The translations under genes were made by a program, and so were the position numbers. Below are positions 57,694 to 64,000 of a stretch of 64,000 nucleotides of DNA, piece after piece (the stretch's first letter is position 1; each line of letters begins with the position of its first letter). The stretch comes from Actinoplanes octamycinicus (GTDB taxonomy: Bacteria; Actinomycetota; Actinomycetes; Mycobacteriales; Micromonosporaceae). The notes under the pieces are model-generated. The model was not told where the DNA came from, did not search any database, and worked only from the letters and a program-made list of their open reading frames with translations. The stretch lies in NCBI RefSeq assembly GCF_014205225.1, contig NZ_JACHNB010000001.1, forward strand, positions 6,429,501 through 6,493,500, given 5' to 3'.

Positions 57694-58533
57694 ATGAGCT
57701 ACGTGACCACCGCTGACGGTACACAGATCTTCTACAAGGACTGGGGCGCCGGCCGTCCCGTGGTGCTCAGCCACGGCTGGCCGCTGAACTCGGACAGCTG
57801 GGAGGCGCAGCAGCTCTTCCTGGCCGACCACGGCTACCGGGCGATCGCCCACGACCGGCGCGGGCACGGGAAGTCCACCCAGAGCTGGCACGGCAACGAG
57901 ATGGACACCTACGCCGACGACCTGGCCGCCCTGCTCGACCACCTGGACCTGCGCGACGTCACGCTGGTCGGCTTCTCCACCGGCGGCGGCGAGATCACCC
58001 GCTACATCGGCCGGCACGGCACCGCCCGGGTCGCCCAGGCGGTGCTGGTCTCCGCGGTGCCGCCGCTGATGGTGCGCCGCGACGACAACCCCGGCGGCGT
58101 ACCGATCGAGGTCTTCGACGGGATCCGCGCGGGCAGCGCTCAGGACCGCTCGCAGCTCTACCAGGATCTGGCCGACGGGCCGTTCTTCGGCAACAACCGG
58201 CCCGGCGCCAACATCTCGCAGGGCATCCGGGACGCGTTCTGGCTGCAGTCGATGGCCGCCGGGCACCGCAACGCCTACGAGTCGATCGCCGCCTTCTCGG
58301 CCACCGACTTCCACGACGACCTGGCCACGTTCGACGTGCCGACGCTGGTCATCCACGGCGACGACGACCAGGTGGTGCCGTTCGAGGTGGGCGGCAAGGC
58401 GTCCGCGGCCCTGGTCAAGGGCGCCGAGCTGATCGTCTACCCGGGCGCGCCGCACGGCATCACCGACACCCACAAGGAGCGGCTCGGCACCGACCTGCTC
58501 ACCTTCCTCTCGTCCTTCGGAGCGACCGCATGA
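57694..58533 (+). CDS. alpha/beta hydrolase, cofactor-free haloperoxidase-like
   Basis: 279-residue enzyme. Start [20 protein letters not shown]; oxyanion [13 protein letters not shown]; nucleophile Ser in [20 protein letters not shown], the GFSxGGGE pattern of cofactor-free haloperoxidases; acid [17 protein letters not shown]; His [14 protein letters not shown]. It can hydrolyse esters, and, with peracid formation, may chlorinate or brominate. The ATG is at 57694; AAAGG upstream. Its stop overlaps the next hydrolase (ATGA). Confidence 0.93.
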   Translation: MSYVTTADGTQIFYKDWGAGRPVVLSHGWPLNSDSWEAQQLFLADHGYRAIAHDRRGHGKSTQSWHGNEMDTYADDLAALLDHLDLRDVTLVGFSTGGGEITRYIGRHGTARVAQAVLVSAVPPLMVRRDDNPGGVPIEVFDGIRAGSAQDRSQLYQDLADGPFFGNNRPGANISQGIRDAFWLQSMAAGHRNAYESIAAFSATDFHDDLATFDVPTLVIHGDDDQVVPFEVGGKASAALVKGAELIVYPGAPHGITDTHKERLGTDLLTFLSSFGATA

Positions 58534-59327
58534 CCACACCGGACACGATCGTCCTGGTCCACGGCTTCTGGGTGACCCCGCGCAGCTGGGAGCACTGGAT
58601 CGCGCACTACGAGAACAAGGGCTTCCGGGTGCTCGCCCCCGGCTACCCCGGCTTCGAGGTCGAGGTCGAGGAGCTCAACGCCAACCCGGACATCATCACC
58701 GCGGTCACCGTCCCGGCGATCATCGAGAAGATCGAGAACGAGCTGCGGACCCTCGACAAGCCGCCGATCATCATGGGGCACTCGGCCGGTGGCGCGTTCA
58801 CCCAGATCCTGCTCGACCACGGCTTCGGCGCGTCCGCCGTGGCGCTCAACTCGGCGCCCACCGAGGGCGTCCGGGTGGTGCCGTTCTCCCAGGTGAAGTC
58901 GACGCTGCCGGTGCTGCGCTCACCGGCCAACCGGCACAAGGCGATCGGCCTGACCCTGGACGAGTGGAAGTACGCCTTCACCAACACGTTCAGCGACGAG
59001 GAGGCACAGGCCCTCTACGAGCGCTACCACGTCCCGGCCAACGGCGGCATCCTGTGGGGCAGCGTGCTGGCCAACTTCCAGCCCGGCCACCAGGACACCT
59101 GGGTCGATTACCGCAACGACAACCGGGCGCCGCTGCTGTTCGTCTCCGGCAGCGAGGACCACATCATGCCGCCCGCGGTGCAGCGCTCCAACGTCAAGCA
59201 CTACGTGTCGAACACGATCACCGAACACGTCGAGTACGAGGGGTACGCGCACCTGCTCCCGGCCCAGAAGGGCTGGGAGGAGATCGCCGACTTCGCCCTC
59301 GACTGGGCGCTGCGCCACGCCCGCTGA
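58530..59327 (+). CDS. alpha/beta hydrolase
   Basis: 265-residue hydrolase, translationally coupled to the upstream haloperoxidase-like gene. Start [20 protein letters not shown]; nucleophile Ser in [20 protein letters not shown] (GHSAGG); acid [15 protein letters not shown]; His [20 protein letters not shown]. Closest by pattern to small esterases/lipases with a long cap ([20 protein letters not shown]). It may act on the product of the first hydrolase. Ends at a symmetrical hairpin shared with the convergent LAL gene. Confidence 0.92.
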   Translation: MTTPDTIVLVHGFWVTPRSWEHWIAHYENKGFRVLAPGYPGFEVEVEELNANPDIITAVTVPAIIEKIENELRTLDKPPIIMGHSAGGAFTQILLDHGFGASAVALNSAPTEGVRVVPFSQVKSTLPVLRSPANRHKAIGLTLDEWKYAFTNTFSDEEAQALYERYHVPANGGILWGSVLANFQPGHQDTWVDYRNDNRAPLLFVSGSEDHIMPPAVQRSNVKHYVSNTITEHVEYEGYAHLLPAQKGWEEIADFALDWALRHAR

Positions 59328-59335
59328 CCCGGATC

Positions 59336-59374
59336 GAGCCCGGCCGGCGGTGCCGAGATCCGCCCGCCGGGCTC
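59336..59374. terminator. bidirectional terminator hairpin
   Basis: GAGCCCGGC (59336-59344) plus GGCGG pair with CCGCC plus GCCGGGCTC (59366-59374), with one symmetrical C/C mismatch and a 9-nt loop. It sits exactly between the convergent hydrolase and LAL stops; the right arm reaches into the LAL stop. Confidence 0.75.
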
Positions 59375-62057
59375 AGGACGTCCCGGTGAAGCGGCTCAGC
59401 TCGGCGCGGGACCGGATGCCCAGCTTCGGGAAGATCCGGGACAGGTGGGTGGTGACCGTGCGCCGGGACAGGAACAGCCGCTCGGCGATGTCGTTGTTGC
59501 TCAGGCCCTCGGCGGCCAGCCGGGCGATCTGCAGCTCCTGCGGGGTGAGGCTCTGCGCGGCGTCGACCGGCTTGCGCAGGGTCTCCCCGGAGGCGCGCAG
59601 CTCGGCCCGGGACCGGTCGGCCCAGGCCGTGGCGCCGAGCGCGTCGAACGTGGACGCCGCGGCCCGCAACACCGGGCGGGAGTCCGCGGCCCGCCGGTGC
59701 CGCCGCAGCCACACCCCGTAGGCGTGCTGCAGCCGGGCCCGGTCGAACGACCACTCCGCCGGGATCTCAGCGATCGCCATGTCGTAGGCCTCGGCGGTGC
59801 CGGCCAGCGCGGCCTCGGCGTACCGCAGCCCGGACAGCAACGCCGGCGAGGGGCACTGGGCCGCGACCGCCCGCATCTGGGCGGTCAGCTCGCGCAGCCG
59901 GTCCAGCGCCCCGCACCAGACCGCGGCGTCGGCCAGGTGCCCGAACAGCAGGAACCGGGTGTACGGGTGATACGCCTGGTCAGCCGGGTCGAACACCCGG
60001 CAGAACTCGCGGAACGCCTCCTCCGGACGTCCCTCCGCCAGCGCCGCCACACCGCGGATCTGCTGGACCAGGGCCAGCAGCGGGAAGCGCCGGGCGGGCA
60101 CCAGCACCGCCTCGGCGGCGTCGGCGAGCTTGACCGCCTTCTCCGTCTCACCGCGCAACGCCTCGGCGAAACCGGTGGCCATCACCGCGCTGAGCCGCCA
60201 GCTGTGTTCACCGGTCTCGGTGGCCAGCAGCTCGCCCTCGGCCGCCAGGGTCAGCGCGGAACGGGCGTCGCCGAGGTAGGCCGCGTTCGTCGCCTGCGAG
60301 ATGAGGATCTTGCTGAGCATGCCGAGGCGTCCCTGCACCCGCAGGCCGGCGGCGGCGACCGTGGTGAGCGCGTTGCCCAGGGTGGTGGCGCCCAGCCCGT
60401 TCGCGGTCAGCCCGAGCGCGAACTGGAAGTGCGGGACCAGGCGGTCGGCCGGCTGCAGCTCGGCCATCTTGCGCAGGCACCAGGCGCCGCGGGTCATCGG
60501 CGCGATCAGCCCGAGCACGGCCACCAGCCGGGGGTCGTCCGGCGCGGCGCCGGCACCCTCCACCGCCGCGACCAGCCGGTCCACGATCTCCGGCGGGGGA
60601 ACCGACCAGTACACGCGGACCCCGATCGCGGTCAGGGCGTGGAGTGCCGCGTCGGCGTCCCCGTCGCGGCACATCACCTCGATCGCTTCCGCGAAGGCCG
60701 TCATCCGGTCCGAGCCGGACCAGCCGGTGTCCAGGTAGACCTCCCGGATCAGGCCGTACAGGGCCCGGTCGGCGAGGCGCAGGTCCTCCTCCCGGACCTG
60801 CTCCAGCAAGCGCACCGCGTTGGCGGTGTCGCCCTGCTCGGCCGCGATGTCGACGGCGGCGACCAGCCGGCGGCCGCGCCCGGCCGGATCCTGGCTCAGC
60901 CGGACCGCCTGCTCGAACGCGGCCACCGCGATGGCCGCCGCCTGCCGGTGCCGAGCCTGATGCGCGAACTCGGTGAGCTCCTCGGCCAGCTGCTCGTCCG
61001 GGCCGGCCGCGGCTGCCGCCCGGTGCCAGATCTGGCGGGCCGGGTCGGCCGCGACCGTCTCGGCGAGTGCGGCATGCGCCCGGCGGCGCTCGGCCGGGGC
61101 GGTCGACTGGTAGAGGGCGGAGCGCAGCAGCGGATGCTGGAACCGCAACCGGAACCGGTCGTCGACCTGGACCAGCCGGGTCGCCACGGCCGGCTCGATC
61201 ACGTCCGGGCCGATGTCGTCGCCGGTCATCCGGCGGCAGGCGGCCACCAACTCGTCCAGGTCGTCGCCGTCGTCGTGCGCCGCGATCACCAGCAGCGCCC
61301 GGGTGGCCAGCGGCAACTCGGCCACCAGGCCGGAGAAGGTGCGCTCCACCCGGGTACTCAGCGGCAACCAGGCCGGCAGCAGCGCGCCCGCCCCGGACCG
61401 GGAAACCGCCCGGCCCAGCTCGACCAGGCCGAGCGGATTGCCGGCCGCCTCGTCCAGGATCCGCTGCCGCAGGGTGACGCTCAGCGTCGGGGCGACCTCG
61501 GCGAGCAGGGCGATCGCGTCCTCGGGCAGCAGCGGATCCAGCCGGATCTCGGGCAGCCCGGCGCCGGCCAGCCGCCGGTCCACGTCCTCGCCCTCGCGCA
61601 CGGTCAGCACCATCGCGATCCGGTCCGCGCCGAGCCGGCGGGCCACGAAGCTCAGCGCGTCCCAGCTCGCCGTGTCCAGCCAGTGCGCGTCCTCGACGGC
61701 CAGCAACAGCGCCGCCTCGTCGGCGCTCTCGCTGAGCAGGTCCAGCAGCAGCGCCGCCGCCCGGTAGGGCAGCGTGTCCGGGGCGTCGAGCACCGCCTTG
61801 GCCGCCCGGCCCAGCTCCGGTGCGCTGCGCAACAGCCGATGCAGCCCCGCATAGGGAACGTAGACCTCGGCCTGCACGCCCGCGGTGGACAGCACCCGCA
61901 TCCCGAGCCGGCCGGCCCGCTCGGCGGCGTACTCCAGCAGTGCCGTCTTGCCGATGCCGGCCTCGCCGCGCATCACGGTCATGCCACCCGAGCCCGCTCC
62001 CGCCTCAGCGAGAAGGTCGTCCAACGCTCGTAGTTCGCCCCGCCGCCCCACGATCAC
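59373..62057 (-). CDS. LAL-type LuxR family regulator (AAA ATPase), second
   Basis: 894-residue paralogue of the first LAL. Walker A GEAGIGKT (31-38), Walker B LLLAVEDAHWLDTASWDAL, then a helical repeat region. LuxR HTH near the end: LTPQELQIARLAAEGLSNND, IAERLFLSRRTVTTHLSRIF (about 830-890). It converges on the hydrolase pair and is divergent from the PAS/GAF sensor gene. GTG start (IVGRRGELRALDDLLAEAGA). With the first LAL it brackets the hydrolases, suggesting layered regulation of one pathway. Confidence 0.94.
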   Translation of the reverse strand: MIVGRRGELRALDDLLAEAGAGSGGMTVMRGEAGIGKTALLEYAAERAGRLGMRVLSTAGVQAEVYVPYAGLHRLLRSAPELGRAAKAVLDAPDTLPYRAAALLLDLLSESADEAALLLAVEDAHWLDTASWDALSFVARRLGADRIAMVLTVREGEDVDRRLAGAGLPEIRLDPLLPEDAIALLAEVAPTLSVTLRQRILDEAAGNPLGLVELGRAVSRSGAGALLPAWLPLSTRVERTFSGLVAELPLATRALLVIAAHDDGDDLDELVAACRRMTGDDIGPDVIEPAVATRLVQVDDRFRLRFQHPLLRSALYQSTAPAERRRAHAALAETVAADPARQIWHRAAAAAGPDEQLAEELTEFAHQARHRQAAAIAVAAFEQAVRLSQDPAGRGRRLVAAVDIAAEQGDTANAVRLLEQVREEDLRLADRALYGLIREVYLDTGWSGSDRMTAFAEAIEVMCRDGDADAALHALTAIGVRVYWSVPPPEIVDRLVAAVEGAGAAPDDPRLVAVLGLIAPMTRGAWCLRKMAELQPADRLVPHFQFALGLTANGLGATTLGNALTTVAAAGLRVQGRLGMLSKILISQATNAAYLGDARSALTLAAEGELLATETGEHSWRLSAVMATGFAEALRGETEKAVKLADAAEAVLVPARRFPLLALVQQIRGVAALAEGRPEEAFREFCRVFDPADQAYHPYTRFLLFGHLADAAVWCGALDRLRELTAQMRAVAAQCPSPALLSGLRYAEAALAGTAEAYDMAIAEIPAEWSFDRARLQHAYGVWLRRHRRAADSRPVLRAAASTFDALGATAWADRSRAELRASGETLRKPVDAAQSLTPQELQIARLAAEGLSNNDIAERLFLSRRTVTTHLSRIFPKLGIRSRAELSRFTGTS

Positions 62058-62217
62058 CCAGAAATGCTATGTGCTCGATGGGCGCCGCCGGTTCCCACGG
62101 ACGGCGCGCCCAAACCAGCAACGCCTGTGATCTGCGGCATAGATGGGCGCGGTTGCGGGCGTCGCTTACTCGGACGTCGACATGGTCTTCGGCGCGCCGC
62201 GAGGGCTGCCGAGTGAC

Positions 62218-62243
62218 CTCACGGATGCCGGGATTCGGCCGAA
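62218..62243 (+). promoter_or_regulatory. FliA-like promoter of the PAS/GAF sensor gene
   Basis: CTCA (62218-62221), 16 nt, GCCGAA (62238-62243): exact match to CTCA-N15-17-GCCGAA. It is followed by GGGGTGG and ATG at 62253, so the leader is very short. Confidence 0.7.
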
Positions 62244-62252
62244 CGGGGTGGT

Positions 62253-64000
62253 ATGAGTGTCGGGTTGCTGGGGCGGCTGGACGAGCTCCCGGTGGAGTTG
62301 TTCGCCGACAGCCCGGTGCCGAAGGTGCTGGTCGGCCTGGCCGGTGCGCGGGCCGGGCGGCTCGTCGAGGTGAACCGGGCGTTCGCCGGCCTGCTCGGCT
62401 ACGAGCGGTCCGAGCTGGTCGGCCGGACACTGCTCACGGTGACCCACCCCGACGACCGGGACGCCGGGGCGGTGCTGCTGCGGCTGGCGGACGGGGAGCA
62501 GTCCTCGTGGCAGGGGCAGCGCCGATTCGTACGCAAAGATGGTCTGACGGTCTGGGGTCTGGTCACGATCAGCGTGCTGCGGTCGGCGTCGGGGGCGCCG
62601 CTGGAGCTGCTCGTCGAGCTGGTCGACGTCAGTGCGGACCGGCGCAACCAGGAGCTGCTGGACGTGCTGATCGCGGCCAGCCCGGACCTGCTGGCGCTGA
62701 CCACGCTCGACGGGACCGTGGTGCGGGTCAACGCGGCCTGGGAGCGGATCCTCGGCTGGAGCGAGGCGGAGCTGGCCGGCACGAAGCTGGCGGCGCTGCG
62801 GCATCCCGACGACGTGGACGACGTGCGCGACGCGGTCGCCGAGGCGGTCGCCGGCAGCCGCATCCCGGTGGCCGGGCGCCGCTGGCGCTACCGGGGCCGG
62901 GACGGCGGCTACCGCTGGGTGCAGTGGACCGGGGCGGTCGCCGCCGAGCACCAACTGATCGTGGCGACCGGCCGGGACGTCACCGACACCGTCGCCGCCG
63001 AGCGGGCCGCCGCCCGGGACGCGGACCGGCTGCGGATCACCATCGGGGTGCAGCGCGAGATCACCGCGGTCGCCCAGGACCGGGACGCGGTCCTGCGGCT
63101 GATGGCCGACCGGACCCTGCAGGTGCTGCCCGCCGGGGACGCCGCCACGGTGCAGACCGTCGACCGGGACAGCGGCGTGCTGCGGGTGATCGCCGGCACC
63201 GGGCGGCTTCCGGAGCATCCGGTGCCGCCGCTCCCGCTCACCGGCTCCCTGGCCGGCCTGGCGGTCACCAGCGACACGACGCTGCGCTGCGACGACGCCG
63301 CCACCGACCCGCGCGTCAGCCGGGCGCTGGCCCGCGACACCGGCACCGGTTCGCTGGTGGTGGCCCCGCTGCGGGCGCCGGGCAGCGCCCCGTTCGGTGT
63401 GCTGATGGTCGGCAGCGCCCGCCCGGGAGCCTTCGACGACGGTGACGAGCAACTGCTGACCCTGCTCGCCGACGCGCTCGGCGCGGCGCTGCGGCACGCC
63501 GAGGACAGCGCCCAGCGGCTGGAGCTGCTGCGGTGTGCCCGCGCCGCCGCGCGGGACCTGGAGCGGGAGCGAAGCCGATTCGCCGAGGTCTTCGACAACT
63601 CGCCGGTCGCCAAGCTGGTGGTCGGGCTGCGCGACGCCGACCGCGGCGTGATCCGGCTGGCCAATCCGGCGTTCTGCGAGCTGTTCGGCTACTCCGCCGC
63701 GGAGGCGGCCGGCCTGCACTTGGCCGACCTGGCCCGGCTGGACCGCGCGGCGGAGTTGGAGCAGGCGCTCAGCACGCTCGCTTCCGGGGTGCGCCGGCGT
63801 GGCCAGCGCGAGACCGAGCTGCGGCGCCGCGACGGCAGCATCGTCGCGGTCGCCGCCCGCACCTCGGTGATCACCGACGAGCACGGTCCGGCGTCCGCGG
63901 TCATCCAGCTGCTCGACATCACCGCCGACCGGGCCGCGCAGCGGGCCGCCGACCGGGAACGCGACCGGCTCACCACCACGCTCGCCGTCCAGCGCGAGGT
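62253..64000 (+). CDS. multidomain PAS/GAF sensor protein (3' end outside window)
   Basis: Open from ATG 62253 to the window edge (582 codons). PAS 1 (about 14-125, ELPVELFADSPVPKVLVGLA; HPDDRDAGAVLLRLADGEQS), PAS 2 (about 133-245, LLDVLIAASPDLLALTTLDG), GAF (about 250-425, EITAVAQDRDAVLRLMADRT), PAS 3 (about 443-556, FAEVFDNSPVAKLVVGLRDA). The linker DRLRITIGVQREI before the GAF recurs in altered form (DRLTTTLAVQREV) at the right edge, so a second GAF domain should follow: a repeating PAS-GAF module. The output domain (kinase, GGDEF or SpoIIE) lies beyond. Absent from simple ORF lists because there is no stop in view. Confidence 0.9.
   Translation, partial: MSVGLLGRLDELPVELFADSPVPKVLVGLAGARAGRLVEVNRAFAGLLGYERSELVGRTLLTVTHPDDRDAGAVLLRLADGEQSSWQGQRRFVRKDGLTVWGLVTISVLRSASGAPLELLVELVDVSADRRNQELLDVLIAASPDLLALTTLDGTVVRVNAAWERILGWSEAELAGTKLAALRHPDDVDDVRDAVAEAVAGSRIPVAGRRWRYRGRDGGYRWVQWTGAVAAEHQLIVATGRDVTDTVAAERAAARDADRLRITIGVQREITAVAQDRDAVLRLMADRTLQVLPAGDAATVQTVDRDSGVLRVIAGTGRLPEHPVPPLPLTGSLAGLAVTSDTTLRCDDAATDPRVSRALARDTGTGSLVVAPLRAPGSAPFGVLMVGSARPGAFDDGDEQLLTLLADALGAALRHAEDSAQRLELLRCARAAARDLERERSRFAEVFDNSPVAKLVVGLRDADRGVIRLANPAFCELFGYSAAEAAGLHLADLARLDRAAELEQALSTLASGVRRRGQRETELRRRDGSIVAVAARTSVITDEHGPASAVIQLLDITADRAAQRAADRERDRLTTTLAVQRE

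Noticed and set aside
1..64000. CRISPR arrays, tRNA, rRNA, IS elements, phage attachment sites
   Set aside because: No regular spacer-repeat array, no cloverleaf or ribosomal RNA sequence, and no transposase or integrase frame could be seen in either strand.

Overview
The window is very GC-rich DNA with dense, short-spaced genes on both strands. GTG starts are frequent, many start/stop codons overlap as ATGA or GTGA, and membrane-anchored GGDEF/EAL, PAS/GAF kinase and SpoIIE-phosphatase genes are abundant. This suggests a filamentous actinomycete, most likely Micromonosporaceae of the Actinoplanes type (inference from gene content, no marker gene). Supporting this, several sensory genes are preceded by CTCA-N16-GCCGAA-like sequences, which resemble the flagellar FliA-type promoters I recall being described for Actinoplanes missouriensis. 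No rRNA, tRNA, CRISPR array, prophage or insertion sequence was recognised.

Layout. 0-2.5 kb: end of an alpha/beta hydrolase, an Hsp20 gene whose promoter carries both CIRCE and HAIR heat-shock operators, a small ORF with a triple 41-bp repeat at its end, and an amino-acid-type solute-binding lipoprotein. 2.5-13.9 kb: a chemoreceptor, a TetR/DUF1707 divergent pair, two convergent luciferase-like oxidoreductases, a membrane protein coupled to a winged-helix regulator, an LPxTG surface protein, a hydrolase, a secreted cyclophilin, a VOC protein and an unknown. 14-34 kb is the signalling core: MASE1-PAS histidine kinase, a receiver-SpoIIE phosphatase coupled to a MEDS/ATPase sensor, a PRC-barrel protein coupled to a GH13 enzyme, an FGGY kinase, a molybdopterin oxidoreductase facing a DUF2867/TetR operon across a strong palindrome, a GGDEF-EAL protein, a PAS/GAF histidine kinase, a SigK/RskA-type sigma/anti-sigma pair and a second GGDEF protein whose reading frame runs into the convergent methyltransferase.

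34-53 kb: a secreted GH6 cellulase with a CebR-like operator, then an accessory stretch of small unknown proteins with one frameshifted gene (36.2-36.7 kb) and one amber-interrupted GDSL hydrolase (40.2-40.8 kb), followed by an EEP-family protein, DUF427, catalase-like, SRPBCC, AhpD-like and DUF3147 proteins, an RsbW-like ATPase facing a GAF-SpoIIE phosphatase, a TetR/SRPBCC pair, a VOC protein and an ArsR-type regulator. 53-62 kb: a Tat-exported epoxide hydrolase and two translationally coupled alpha/beta hydrolases bracketed by two roughly 900-residue ATP-binding LuxR (LAL) regulators. The window ends inside a large PAS/GAF sensor gene driven by a perfect FliA-like promoter.

Working together (inference): the FliA-like promoters in front of the MASE1 kinase, the GGDEF-EAL protein and the terminal PAS/GAF protein suggest that light/redox/ligand sensing and c-di-GMP turnover are switched on with the motile spore stage. 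The two SpoIIE phosphatases with RsbW-like ATPases look like partner-switching modules, and SigK/RskA adds a membrane-signalled sigma factor. Several genes end in short tandem duplications that include their stop codons, a recurrent small-scale rearrangement in this window.
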